Origin: Oceanospirillum sp048265165
GTDB lineage: Bacteria > Pseudomonadota > Gammaproteobacteria > Pseudomonadales > Halomonadaceae
Direction: 5' to 3'
Length of the DNA stretch: 64,000 nt
Assembly: GCF_048265165.1 (NCBI RefSeq)
Contig: NZ_JBLXCD010000001.1
Span: 744,001 to 808,000, forward strand
Positions 25,948 through 34,272 of the stretch are shown piece after piece (position 1 is the stretch's first letter; each line of letters opens with the position of its first letter). Below the pieces are notes generated by a model. It was not told the origin of the DNA. It saw only the letters and a list, made by a program, of their open reading frames with translations, and made no database searches. The translations under genes were made by a program, and so were the position numbers.

Positions 25948-27189
25948 TTAAAGCTCAGCACTCTTCTGCCCAAGCCCAATGGCGACCCCCGTAAAGGTTG
26001 CATTGAGATGGATGCCGTTAACATGTTCCCCATAGGTGTTAAAACCCACAACCGGGTGGTAGGACAGTCGATCAGAGACATGACTAAGCTGATTAAGAGC
26101 TCTTAGCTCCAACTGGCGGAAAATGCAGTCAAAGCCAAGTATCAGCTGCTGCTCACCAAGCCTTTCATCAATGCGACTCAGTAAAAGCTCCAGTGCCTGG
26201 GGAATATCCAAGTGTTGATTACGACGTAGAACAATGCCTCGCTCAACAGCACAATAAAAACTTAGACTGCCATCATCATTAGCACTTTGTACGGCACGGA
26301 CAAAGCTCTCTCCTGCAATACGAACACTCAGGGTATGGCGTGCAAATACGGTAGGTGTTAACTGATCCGGTGCAACGCCAATCGCATTGGCATACACCTC
26401 TGCTGCAGGCTGAGCATTTAGCTCATAAACCCGTCGGTGCTCGCTATCCACTTTCGTCGCAACAAAGAGTTCATCAGTATCTTCCACATGTTTCTGGGAA
26501 AACACCATAAAAGGACAGGCCGTATTAACCAGCATCAATACTGCTGCGTTTTGATAGCTTTTCCCCTGATAAACCACCTGCGTATGGGAGAAATCAAGAT
26601 CATCCCCTGCAGAGCCGCCCAGCATAGGAATACTGCCCAGTACAGCATTCAGTATATTCAGAACCACTTCCTCATGGTCCGACATACCATCCAGCAGAGT
26701 CAGCAAAAAGGTATGCCCCTTGAGCGGAGCTTTCTGGTTTAACTGGCAGCACTCCAGCATATGACTAACCTGCTGCTGGGCTTTAGCAAAGTCAAACTGA
26801 TCCAGGTGCTCAATAAGGGCTGTCTCAATATGAAAAGCAGCTTCAGGAAAAGCAACGGCAGTGACACTTCTCTGGCAGTAGCCTACCGGGCTTAATTCAC
26901 CGGCACTGGTGCACCCGATAATCGTTTTATCAGGCATAAGGCGTTCAAGTTCTGTTGCTAATGCTTCAACATCAAGTTGAGCCGAACAAAAAAACAGAAC
27001 CCATTTCAGCTGTGTATTACCGAGGGCCCGCTGAAGCTCTGCAGCACACTCAGCTGCTTCCTGCAGGTGAGAAACCGCTGTCACAGCCTGGGTTAAAACT
27101 GATAAAGGCGATCCAAAAGCCGATCTAGTCTCTGGCAAAGACCCGCCCTGTGAAGGCATGGTCACCTTTTCATCCAGCTTTTTACTCAT
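25948..27189 (-). CDS. FIST-domain sensor protein, NosP-like
   Basis: 413 aa from the ATG at 27187-27189, placed just after GAGG; a GTG two codons earlier is possible. The FIST N-terminal signature is clear: WVLFFCSAQLDVEALATELE, then KTIIGCTSAGELSPVGYCQ. The FIST-C region follows (YAGNAIGVAPDQL-like AVYANAIGVAPDQL segment, about residue 270) and ends with GVGFNTYGEHVNG-like VVGFNTYGEHVNGIHLN. Some bacterial FIST proteins bind haem and sense nitric oxide (NosP), and these sit next to NahK-type kinases as here. Haem binding itself cannot be read from the sequence. A role as the sensor of the neighbouring kinase is inferred from that known pairing. Confidence 0.88.
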   Translation of the reverse strand: MSKKLDEKVTMPSQGGSLPETRSAFGSPLSVLTQAVTAVSHLQEAAECAAELQRALGNTQLKWVLFFCSAQLDVEALATELERLMPDKTIIGCTSAGELSPVGYCQRSVTAVAFPEAAFHIETALIEHLDQFDFAKAQQQVSHMLECCQLNQKAPLKGHTFLLTLLDGMSDHEEVVLNILNAVLGSIPMLGGSAGDDLDFSHTQVVYQGKSYQNAAVLMLVNTACPFMVFSQKHVEDTDELFVATKVDSEHRRVYELNAQPAAEVYANAIGVAPDQLTPTVFARHTLSVRIAGESFVRAVQSANDDGSLSFYCAVERGIVLRRNQHLDIPQALELLLSRIDERLGEQQLILGFDCIFRQLELRALNQLSHVSDRLSYHPVVGFNTYGEHVNGIHLNATFTGVAIGLGQKSAEL

Positions 27190-27254
27190 AGCCACCTCAT
27201 ATTTCAGACCCGGATTTCCAGATCAAGCGACTGTTATGTTAAAGGCAGAGCCTA

Positions 27255-27605
27255 TCAGCGATTAGCAGGCTCCTCCGCTAACTGTTGACAGGCTTGAGTT
27301 GGAGAAGGTGTCAGGATGAGTTCATCGCAGCTTTGCGCCAGCATACTTTCGACACATGCTTCAATACGGTATTTAAACTGAGACTCCCGGGTTAATACCG
27401 TATCCCGATGAATGGAGTCACAAACCGTTTTAAGACGGGCTTTTAATTCTCTCTGGTTTTCCACCGGCAAGTTAGCCCCGTCCAACTGCTGCCAAGCACA
27501 CCGCTCTACTCGCAGACACAACTCATCCAACTTTTGCTCTAAATCCTCAGCATGTAACTCAGTAACCATCAGAGCCATCAGAAACAAAACAATCCACTGT
27601 CGCAT
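27255..27605 (-). CDS. Small secreted protein upstream of the FIST gene
   Basis: 116 aa from the ATG at 27603-27605, which has AGGAG 8 bases upstream. It begins with a signal peptide, MRQWIVLFLMALMVTELHA, followed by a mature part with six Cys (LCLRVERCAW, TVCDSI, EACVESM, SCDELI, ACQQLA), rich in Glu, Arg and Leu helices. The Cys pairs suggest disulfide-bonded helices in the periplasm. It lies 65 bases before the FIST gene on the same strand and may form one operon with it and the kinase. I do not recognise the family. Confidence 0.7.
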   Translation of the reverse strand: MRQWIVLFLMALMVTELHAEDLEQKLDELCLRVERCAWQQLDGANLPVENQRELKARLKTVCDSIHRDTVLTRESQFKYRIEACVESMLAQSCDELILTPSPTQACQQLAEEPANR

Positions 27606-27714
27606 CACCACTACTCCTGACTCCCTTAAGAGCCACAATAAACTTGTCTGAATGTATATTTCAGTAAAGGTGACCCTATCCTGATATTTTAATTGCGTTA
27701 ACAGGTCATCAGAA

Positions 27715-27739
27715 AAAAGCGCTGAAGATCAGCGCTTTT
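27715..27739 (-). terminator. Terminator after ndh
   Basis: A symmetrical hairpin (AAAAGCGCTGA paired with TCAGCGCTTTT) starts 23 bases beyond the ndh stop on the minus strand. Six T follow in that direction. It separates ndh from the small secreted protein gene. Confidence 0.85.
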
Positions 27740-27761
27740 CTGTATAAAAGCGATATGGCAC

Positions 27762-29051
27762 TCAGTGCAGTTTCATCTTAGGTCTTACTACCTTACCCAG
27801 TTTCTCAGCCAGAATCACCAGAATTGCTTTTGGCCAACCATGAATCGCAATCTGATGCATGCGATAAAGAGAAATATAGACAAAACGTGCAATACGCCCT
27901 TCAATAAACATGCTGTTACCCATAAGATTTCCCATCAGGCTTCCTACAGTACTATAGCGACTGAGATTCACCAGAGAGCCATGATCCTGATAAACATAGG
28001 GCTTCAGAGTATGACCCTTTGTAAGGGCAATCAGATTATCCAGAACACATGCTGCCATCTGGTGTGCCGATTGAGCCCGGGGTGGCACCCAGGAACCATC
28101 AGGCTGCTCACATGCGCAGCAATCACCAATAACCCATACATCATCAGCCCCTTTCGCCTGAAGTGTCGGTTGTACCAAGATTTGATTATTGCGATTAGTC
28201 TGAAAAACATTCAAGCGCTGAATAAAGTCCGGCGCTTTAACTCCGGCAGCCCAGATCATCATATCCGCTCGAATCATCTCGCCCTCTGATGTCATAAAAC
28301 CATCCGCAACAGCAGAAGCAACCCTGACAGATTCACGCACGTTGACACCGAGACGCATCAGCTCTTTTCGGGCGGCCAGGGAGATACGTTCAGGTAAGGC
28401 CGGTAAAATACGCGGGCCCGCTTCAATCAGGCTGATTTTCAGTTGTTGAGTCGTCATCTTTGGCAAGCCATAGGACTTCAGAAGATCAGCAACATGATAC
28501 AGTTCAGCTGAAAGCTCCACACCCGTCGCGCCACCTCCAACGATAGCAATTTCAAGATTATCTGCTGTCGCTTTCTGGTTAATACGCAGGAAGTTATTGA
28601 TCAGGCCATGATGAAAGCGCTCAGCCTGAGTGTGAGAGTCTAAAAAATAACAGTGCTCTGCTACCCCTAGAGTGCCAAAGTCATTACTGACACTACCAAC
28701 CGCTAACACAAGCTTATCGTAGTTAAGTTTTCGTTCAGGTAGGACCTGCTCTCCTTCACTATCAAAAGAGGGTGCCAAGGTGACCGTTTTATTTTCCGCA
28801 TCAAGGGCACAGAACTCGCCCAGCTGAAAAATATATCCGTGCCTGGCAGCATGAGCATGGTAAACCACACCATCGACACTGGTATCCAGAGACCCTGTGG
28901 CAACTTCATGCAAAAGTGGCTTCCAAATATGGGTACGATTTTTATCCACCAAGGTGATATTCGCTTTGCCTTTACGCCCCAAGCGGCGCCCTAACTGCGT
29001 TGCTAATTCAAGCCCACCGGCACCACCGCCGATAATAACAATCTGTTCCAT
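27762..29051 (-). CDS. ndh: Type II NADH dehydrogenase
   Basis: 429 aa from the ATG at 29049-29051, which directly precedes the FAD-binding fold (MEQIVIIGGGAGGLELATQL); an extension upstream would be unusual. A second Rossmann motif for NADH (LEIAIVGGGATGVELSAELY) lies at about residues 165-185. Other conserved segments are WKPLLHEVATGSLD near residue 45 and DDVWVIGDCCACEQ near residue 300. The C-terminal part has amphipathic and hydrophobic stretches (FVYISLYRMHQIAIHGWPKA) that anchor NDH-2 to the inner membrane. The enzyme oxidises NADH and reduces quinone without pumping protons. It is monocistronic, with its own terminator. Confidence 0.93.
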   Translation of the reverse strand: MEQIVIIGGGAGGLELATQLGRRLGRKGKANITLVDKNRTHIWKPLLHEVATGSLDTSVDGVVYHAHAARHGYIFQLGEFCALDAENKTVTLAPSFDSEGEQVLPERKLNYDKLVLAVGSVSNDFGTLGVAEHCYFLDSHTQAERFHHGLINNFLRINQKATADNLEIAIVGGGATGVELSAELYHVADLLKSYGLPKMTTQQLKISLIEAGPRILPALPERISLAARKELMRLGVNVRESVRVASAVADGFMTSEGEMIRADMMIWAAGVKAPDFIQRLNVFQTNRNNQILVQPTLQAKGADDVWVIGDCCACEQPDGSWVPPRAQSAHQMAACVLDNLIALTKGHTLKPYVYQDHGSLVNLSRYSTVGSLMGNLMGNSMFIEGRIARFVYISLYRMHQIAIHGWPKAILVILAEKLGKVVRPKMKLH

Positions 29052-29356
29052 GGTATTTTCCTTGCTAATGATATGGGACTCCCCCCTGAAACAGCCCAAA
29101 TCATACTTTTGGAGTCCGTTAACAGGCCAGAACCTCGCGGCTATTGAGTCCCATGTCATCAGTACGATCAAAAATCTGTACAGACAAAATCAATCAAAAA
29201 CTGAACTTAAGCTGTCATTCGAAATCCATCAATATTCATTCGCCTGAGTGATGAATCTGTTATCTGTTTATTCTCTTAAAACAATTGGGTAAGTCGTTAT
29301 AATAGCGGGGTTATATACTCTGCAATAGACACCCTTAACCGGATTTTCATAGCCCT
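29052..29356. promoter_or_regulatory. Divergent promoter region of ndh and the acyltransferase gene
   Basis: 305 bases between two divergent starts. A perfect TATAAT at 29298-29303 is a likely minus-10 box for the plus-strand acyltransferase, with no good minus-35 (extended or activated promoter). For ndh on the other strand I cannot assign boxes. Confidence 0.4.
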
Positions 29357-29920
29357 ATGCCCAAAACGATATTCACCACTCCCATTGTCTCTCATCTGTT
29401 ATACGGGATATCAGTGCTTGTACTGAAGCTAGCAGGCTGGCAAGTGGTTGCAAACACACACAAAACCCCGGAAAAAGCCGTATTTGTTGCAGCACCCCAC
29501 ACCACCAACTGGGATTTGCCTTACGCTCTGATGCTGGCTTTTAAGTTGAAGCTCCCAATCTATTGGATGGGGAAAACATCTATTTTCAGATTTCCTTTTG
29601 GCGGACTGATGCGTTGGCTTGGGGGCATTCCCGTCGAACGAACACGCTCAACCAACCTCGTGGATACAATGATTGATCGCTTCAAAACCGAAAAACAGCT
29701 ATTGATCGTTATCGCACCAGAGGGCACCCGGAAAAAGGTCAGTGAATGGAAAAGTGGCTTTTATCATATCGCTTGTGGAGCCAACGTTCCCTTACTACTG
29801 GGCTTTATCGACTACCCTAACAGACGGGGAGGTATTGGCTTGGTTTTTCATGCATCCGGCGACTACGACAAAGACCTGAAAGAGATCAAAGCTTTTTACG
29901 CCCCCTTCAGAGGTAAATAG
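29357..29920 (+). CDS. PlsC-like lysophospholipid acyltransferase family protein
   Basis: 187 aa. It contains the acyltransferase motif I, H-x4-D, in APHTTNWDLPYALML (about residues 46-61). The second block is FGGLMRWLGGIPVERTRSTN (about 77-97) and the third is LLIVIAPEGTRKKVSEWKSG (about 116-136). This is the arrangement of PlsC-like 1-acylglycerol-3-phosphate acyltransferases. At 187 aa it is shorter than PlsC (about 245 aa) and similar to stand-alone small acyltransferases of unknown acceptor. A hydrophobic N-terminal helix (IVSHLLYGISVLVLKLAGW) suggests membrane association. Its stop codon lies within the first unit of a short tandem repeat. Confidence 0.88.
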   Translation: MPKTIFTTPIVSHLLYGISVLVLKLAGWQVVANTHKTPEKAVFVAAPHTTNWDLPYALMLAFKLKLPIYWMGKTSIFRFPFGGLMRWLGGIPVERTRSTNLVDTMIDRFKTEKQLLIVIAPEGTRKKVSEWKSGFYHIACGANVPLLLGFIDYPNRRGGIGLVFHASGDYDKDLKEIKAFYAPFRGK

Positions 29921-29967
29921 GCACGTCAGAGGTGAATAGGTACGGCCAGAGGTAAGTAGGTGCAGCC
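29909..29967. repeat. Three tandem 20-bp repeats across the acyltransferase stop codon
   Basis: Units AGAGGTAAATAGGCACGTC (29909-29927), AGAGGTGAATAGGTACGGCC (29928-29947) and AGAGGTAAGTAGGTGCAGCC (29948-29967) are diverged copies of one sequence. The first contains the TAG stop; each copy carries a TAG in the same relative place. Confidence 0.75.
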
Positions 29968-29973
29968 GGAAAC

Positions 29974-30657
29974 TCAGGCGCTGCGCTGGTGATTAAGAGT
30001 TAAACGCCGTTTAAAACGATACAGGCGATAGATAAGTGCCAGTATCAGGCAAAGCAACACGGGTAACAACAAGGCAAAAAAGTGAAAGTGTTCAAACAGT
30101 AATCCCCCGGCAGTACCGCCGGATATAAACCCTGCAATCAAGAGTAAAAACAGTATCGCCTTACGTTTATCAAACCCTCGCCTTTTAAGCCCCTGACCCA
30201 GCATGATCCCAAGGTCGGTGACAATTCCTGACATGTGCGTTGTGCGCACAACAGCGCCGCTATAGGTGGTCGCAAGGGCGTTCTGTAAACCACAGGCAGC
30301 AGACGCCAGATAATGGCCATAAAGCTGCCCTTCATTCAGAAACCAAAGTGTTGCTAGCAGAAATAAAGCTTCGATCAAAAGAAGGGAGTCATAGTGCCGG
30401 CCCAATTTCAGAGAGTTATCATTCAGCAGCAAGCCGGAAAGTGTTGCGCCTAAAAGAAAGCTAACAATCACTCCGGCCAGATGTAAAGCATCCAGAGGGG
30501 AGTCTGCCAACAACGTGCCTAGCAGAGTCGCTGTTCCCGACACATGGGACACGGCCTGATGCTTAAAACCCAGCAAGCCAACGGCATTAACAGAACCGGC
30601 AATAAAAGCCAGTACAAAAGCACCAGCTTCTACCCATTTAGGTAATCGAGAGATCAA
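29974..30657 (-). CDS. DUF1275 (YoaK-like) inner-membrane protein
   Basis: 227 aa with six to seven hydrophobic segments. The family pattern is visible: AFVLAFIAGSVNAVGLLGF at the start, HVSGTATLLGTLLA, then AACGLQNALATTYSGAVVRT and THMSGIVTDLGIMLG. The TTG at 30655-30657 is the likely start, with AGGTGA 7 bases upstream and no ATG near. The function of DUF1275 proteins is not established. It ends a few bases from the repeat after the convergent acyltransferase gene, so both share a very short 3' region. Confidence 0.88.
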   Translation of the reverse strand: MISRLPKWVEAGAFVLAFIAGSVNAVGLLGFKHQAVSHVSGTATLLGTLLADSPLDALHLAGVIVSFLLGATLSGLLLNDNSLKLGRHYDSLLLIEALFLLATLWFLNEGQLYGHYLASAACGLQNALATTYSGAVVRTTHMSGIVTDLGIMLGQGLKRRGFDKRKAILFLLLIAGFISGGTAGGLLFEHFHFFALLLPVLLCLILALIYRLYRFKRRLTLNHQRSA

Positions 30658-30742
30658 AGCATTTCACCTGAAAAGACGTCAAACCGAAAAATATCAGATA
30701 ATAATTGACTTAATAAGTGACACAAAGAGTTACGCAGTTCTG

Positions 30743-31864
30743 CTAAACCTCCAGAGAGGCTGCCAGTTTGTTATCTTCAAAAGATGCTGCAAAAACCCTA
30801 TTACGACCCGCTTTTTTCGCGGCATACATAAGCTGATCTGCACGGGCCAAGAGATCTTCCCACTCTTCACCAGTAACGCACTCCGCAACACCGGCACTAA
30901 AGGTTACTCCTCCCTTCTCCGGCTGAGTACTCTGCAGCTCCAACGCCAGCTTTTGTATCTCTGACAAAGTCATGGCCTCAGACATGGGCAGAATCAAGAC
31001 AAACTCCTCACCGCCCAACCGAACCGCTAACCCTTTATTAGTCAGAGCCAGATGGTTCAGCAACTTCGCAAAGTGGCAAAGCACCTCATCGCCGTAACTG
31101 TGTCCGTAACGATCATTCAATGCCTTGAAATGGTCAAGGTCAAGGATCGTCTGGGTAAAGAGTGCTCCGGAGCGCTCCAGCTTATCCATATAGCGATCCA
31201 TTCCCCGCCGATTATGTAGCCCGGTCAAGGGATCCAGTTCTGAAAGATTGCGCAGCTGATCAGCCAGATACTCGGCCTTATCCCGCTCTAACCGGTAGCG
31301 ACGGGAGTATGTCCTCATCATAATCAACAACAGAAACGCGGTCACCACAAAGCTAAAGCTTAAATCCAAAGCCCTGGCAAGATCACTGGGGTAGGCATAG
31401 ATCAGATCAGGACGTATCAGATCCAGCCACACCATAAGCAAAGGAAGTAGAATAATCAGGGCGATCCCCACTTTCAGGTAGATGCCAAAATCACGAAACG
31501 CAACGCAGATATAACCCAAAACACACAGGTTTAGAAAATAGGTAGGCCCAGCCAATCCGGCGTTATAGATCCAATTCATCGGCAATGCGATTAATATCAG
31601 GAAAAACATAAAGGCAAGGGCCATTCGCTGATATTCGTTTCGGAAACGGGACCGGAACCAGATCCACATAATCAGTAGAAAAAAACCGAACTGCGCATAG
31701 GACAGAATCACATCCGCAGTCTGAAAAACAAAGTTAAAAATACTACAGGCAAGATAACTAAAACCACCAACCAGTAGCACCGCATGATGCGTATGTTGGT
31801 AAGGGGATAATTTGCTGCCCAATAAAAAATACAGCAGCTGGTCAATATGCTCTTTTACTTGCAT
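30743..31864 (-). CDS. Membrane diguanylate cyclase with six-helix N-terminal sensor
   Basis: 373 aa. Residues about 25-195 contain six hydrophobic segments in a MASE-like layout (AVLLVGGFSYLACSIFNFVF, FGFFLLIMWIWF, LALAFMFFLILIALPMNWIY and others). After a short coiled coil comes a GGDEF domain (about 205-365) with DPLTGLHNRRGMDRY, LDLDHFKALNDRYGHSYGD and RLGGEEFVLILPM. The RxxD inhibitory site is absent. It synthesises c-di-GMP at the inner membrane. The signal sensed is unknown. It lies 92 bases downstream of the small YbaM-like gene, with which it may share transcription. Confidence 0.92.
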   Translation of the reverse strand: MQVKEHIDQLLYFLLGSKLSPYQHTHHAVLLVGGFSYLACSIFNFVFQTADVILSYAQFGFFLLIMWIWFRSRFRNEYQRMALAFMFFLILIALPMNWIYNAGLAGPTYFLNLCVLGYICVAFRDFGIYLKVGIALIILLPLLMVWLDLIRPDLIYAYPSDLARALDLSFSFVVTAFLLLIMMRTYSRRYRLERDKAEYLADQLRNLSELDPLTGLHNRRGMDRYMDKLERSGALFTQTILDLDHFKALNDRYGHSYGDEVLCHFAKLLNHLALTNKGLAVRLGGEEFVLILPMSEAMTLSEIQKLALELQSTQPEKGGVTFSAGVAECVTGEEWEDLLARADQLMYAAKKAGRNRVFAASFEDNKLAASLEV

Positions 31865-31957
31865 GGGGACATCTAGCTTCTCAAGGGGAGGCTCGGCGGG
31901 CCGTCAAAAGAGTCTAACCCGCTGGGAATAAGGTTAGTAGTCAATAAATTCCTGACG

Positions 31958-32128
31958 TCAGAATTTGTCAGAATCCGGCAACGGCTGCTCAGCAGCTTTA
32001 GCCCTAAGATCCTTTAAAACAACTTCCAGCGCCAACTCAGCAGTGTGATTATCAATACCATTCGTTTCCAGCAGTTCAATCAGATCCACCGCCAGCTTAA
32101 TATGATCCGGTGCCGTTTCAAGGGGCAT
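31958..32128 (-). CDS. YbaM-like small protein (DUF2496)
   Basis: 56 aa: MPLETAPDHIKLAVDLIELL, then ETNGIDNHTAELALEVVLKD, then a charged tail. The start matches E. coli YbaM (DUF2496; M.LE.AP...KLAVDLI.LLE.N.I), a conserved gammaproteobacterial protein of unknown function. The ATG at 32126-32128 is preceded by AGGA. It sits on the same strand as, and 92 bases upstream of, the six-helix diguanylate cyclase. Confidence 0.8.
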   Translation of the reverse strand: MPLETAPDHIKLAVDLIELLETNGIDNHTAELALEVVLKDLRAKAAEQPLPDSDKF

Positions 32129-32214
32129 AATTTTTCCTGCTTAGTAAAAAACAGGCGGTATCATACAATCCCTTCACCTCTGCTGAAAAGCGACTATTTG
32201 CACAAAGTTCCGGC

Positions 32215-32247
32215 AAAAAAAATGCCCTCCGAAACCGGAAGGCATTT
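32215..32247 (-). terminator. Intrinsic terminator for the aldehyde dehydrogenase gene
   Basis: On the minus strand, AAATGCC...GGCATTT arms enclose a CCGG-rich stem and are followed by eight T (the A run at 32215-32222). It is the clear rho-independent terminator downstream of the aldehyde dehydrogenase gene, about 100 bases after its stop. Confidence 0.88.
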
Positions 32248-32300
32248 CAATCAGTCAGCCAGAAATTGACAAAAAAAGCACAAGGAATACTAACATCCAG

Positions 32301-32338
32301 GACCTTAGCCATAGGAAATAATCCTATAGGCTAAGGTC
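32301..32338 (-). repeat. Long inverted repeat just after the aldehyde dehydrogenase stop
   Basis: GACCTTAGCC (32301-32310) pairs with GGCTAAGGTC (32329-32338), and inside it ATAGGA pairs with TCCTAT. The arms total 16 bases with one bulge. There is no T tail, and a proper terminator follows 54 bases later, so this could be a transcript-stabilising 3' hairpin. Confidence 0.6.
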
Positions 32339-32348
32339 AGCTTCAGGC

Positions 32349-33866
32349 TTAGAAGAAACCCATAGGGTTGATATCGTAACTGACCAGCAGATTCTTGGTC
32401 TGCTGGTAGTGATCCAACATCATCTTATGGTTCTCACGGCCGACACCGGATTTCTTATAACCACCAAAGGCAGCATGGGCTGGGTAGTGGTGATAGCAGT
32501 TAGTCCATACACGTCCTGCCTCAATGCCGCGCCCCATGCGATAGGACAGATTCATATCCCGGGTCCAGACACCGGCTCCCAAACCAAACTCGGAGTCATT
32601 GGCGATCGCCAGCGCTTCGGCTTCATCTTTAAAGGTTGTGACCGAAACCACGGGGCCAAAAATCTCCTCCTGGAATACCCGCATATCGTTGGTGCCTTTC
32701 AGCAGGGTCGGCTGAATATAATAGCCTCCGATCTCATCGCTGAGAGCTTCTTTATCGCCACCGACCAGTACTTCAGCACCCTCTTTACGACCGATATCCA
32801 GGTAGCTCAGAATTTTATCGTACTGTTCCTGTGACGCCTGAGCACCCACCATTACCTCGGTATCCAGTGGGTTACCCCGTTTAATCTGACCAATCCGTTC
32901 GATTACTTTACCAATGAAGGCGTCGTATATATCCTCCTGAATCAGCATACGGGACGGGCAGGTACACACCTCTCCCTGATTGAAAAACGCCAATACACTG
33001 CCTTCAATACATTTGCTGACGAACTCGTCCTCTTGGTCCAGCACATCATTGAAGAAGATATTCGGAGACTTCCCTCCCAGCTCAACAGTGGATGGAATAA
33101 TATTCTCAGCGGCACACTTCAGAATATGAGCTCCCACAGGGGTAGAGCCGGTAAACGCGATCTTTGCAATACGCGTCGAGGTTGCCAGTGCCTGACCGGC
33201 TTCTGCGCCAAAGCCATTAACAATATTCAGAATACCGGCGGGCAGCAGATCCTGTATGGTTTCCATCAGAACCAGAATAGATGCCGGTGTCTGCTCAGCA
33301 GGTTTCAGAACAATACAGTTACCTGCTGCCAGGGCCGGGGCAATTTTCCAGGCGGCCATAAGCAGCGGAAAGTTCCAGGGAATAATCTGCCCTACAACGC
33401 CTAAAGGCTCGTGGAAGTGGTAGGCCACTGTGTTTTGATCTATCTCTCCGATAGAACCTTCCTGAGCACGAATACAGCCTGCAAAATAGCGGAAATGGTC
33501 GACAGCCAGAGGGACATCTGCAGCCAATGTTTCTCGCACGGCTTTACCGTTATCGTAAGTTTCTGCTACAGCAATTTTTTCCAGATTGGCTTCAATCCGG
33601 TCGGCAATTTTCAGCAACAGATTCGAGCGCTCTGTTACTGACGTTTTACCCCAGGCGTCCTTCGCTGCATGGGCTGCATCCACTGCCAGATCAATATCTT
33701 CAGCAGTCGATCGGGGAATTTCACAGATAACTTCGCCGTTAACCGGTGATGTATTTTTAAAATATTCGCCCTTCACAGGGGCAACCCATTCACCACCGAT
33801 AAAGTTACCATAACGCTCTCTGAAATTAACAACTGAGCCTGTTGTTCCAGGTTGTGCATAGATCAT
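32349..33866 (-). CDS. NAD-dependent aldehyde dehydrogenase (ExaC/AldB type)
   Basis: 505 aa. Class signatures are VVGQIIPWNFPLLMAAWKIA, IAFTGSTPVGAHI, the catalytic Glu in STVELGGKSPNIFF (about residue 264) and the catalytic Cys in FFNQGEVCTCPSR (about 303). The second Cys two residues on (C-T-C) is typical of the acetaldehyde dehydrogenase group AldB/ExaC, which oxidises acetaldehyde to acetate in ethanol catabolism. The N-terminus (YAQPGTTGSVVNFRERYGNF) also matches that group. GAGG sits 8 bases before the ATG. An ErdR-like response regulator lies 1.4 kb away, consistent with an alcohol-related role. No alcohol dehydrogenase is in the window. Confidence 0.92.
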   Translation of the reverse strand: MIYAQPGTTGSVVNFRERYGNFIGGEWVAPVKGEYFKNTSPVNGEVICEIPRSTAEDIDLAVDAAHAAKDAWGKTSVTERSNLLLKIADRIEANLEKIAVAETYDNGKAVRETLAADVPLAVDHFRYFAGCIRAQEGSIGEIDQNTVAYHFHEPLGVVGQIIPWNFPLLMAAWKIAPALAAGNCIVLKPAEQTPASILVLMETIQDLLPAGILNIVNGFGAEAGQALATSTRIAKIAFTGSTPVGAHILKCAAENIIPSTVELGGKSPNIFFNDVLDQEDEFVSKCIEGSVLAFFNQGEVCTCPSRMLIQEDIYDAFIGKVIERIGQIKRGNPLDTEVMVGAQASQEQYDKILSYLDIGRKEGAEVLVGGDKEALSDEIGGYYIQPTLLKGTNDMRVFQEEIFGPVVSVTTFKDEAEALAIANDSEFGLGAGVWTRDMNLSYRMGRGIEAGRVWTNCYHHYPAHAAFGGYKKSGVGRENHKMMLDHYQQTKNLLVSYDINPMGFF

Positions 33867-34044
33867 ACTAATCGCCTCTTTTGTTGTTGTCGTTAAGGGG
33901 AACTTTCGGACAAAAGAACACCCTTAGGCATAGCAAACAATGAAGATGGCGGAGCCAAGTGAAATACATCCGGTCAACCTGATGAGCTACCTGCTCCGAC
34001 TCACTATGAGTCCATAATGGTTGATTACAACAAGTCACAACATG

Positions 34045-34132
34045 GCACTTTAGAGGCTAAAAAGTAGTACTTTAGTACTGGTTTTAAAAGTAACGCATCA
34101 TTTGCCACTACAGAAAAACAGGACTAAAGTGC
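34045..34132. promoter_or_regulatory. Palindromic boxes between the aldehyde dehydrogenase and GST genes
   Basis: Within the 406-base divergent gap 33867-34272 there are GCACTTTAG (34045-34053), the interrupted palindrome AGTACTTTAGTACT (34066-34079) and CTAAAGTGC (34124-34132). The outer two are exact inverted copies. A weaker CTAAAG lies at 34195-34200. These look like binding sites of one dimeric regulator. I see no clear promoter boxes or sigma-54 site; the remaining sequence is unremarkable. Confidence 0.45.
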
Positions 34133-34272
34133 TTTCCTGTAAAACTAATAAACCGGTGAATGGAACAAACCAGCAGCCTGTTCTTAAAGGATGACTAAAG
34201 GGTTTATCAAAAAAGATCATTCATGGCGCTTTCGAGTATTAATGCGCCCAGACTATTTAGGAGCTAACCCCG

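Noticed and set aside
33867..34272. Sigma-54 promoter for the aldehyde dehydrogenase or GST gene
   Set aside because: TGGCAC occurs at 34043-34048 but no TTGC element follows at the required spacing on that strand, and no good match was found on the other.
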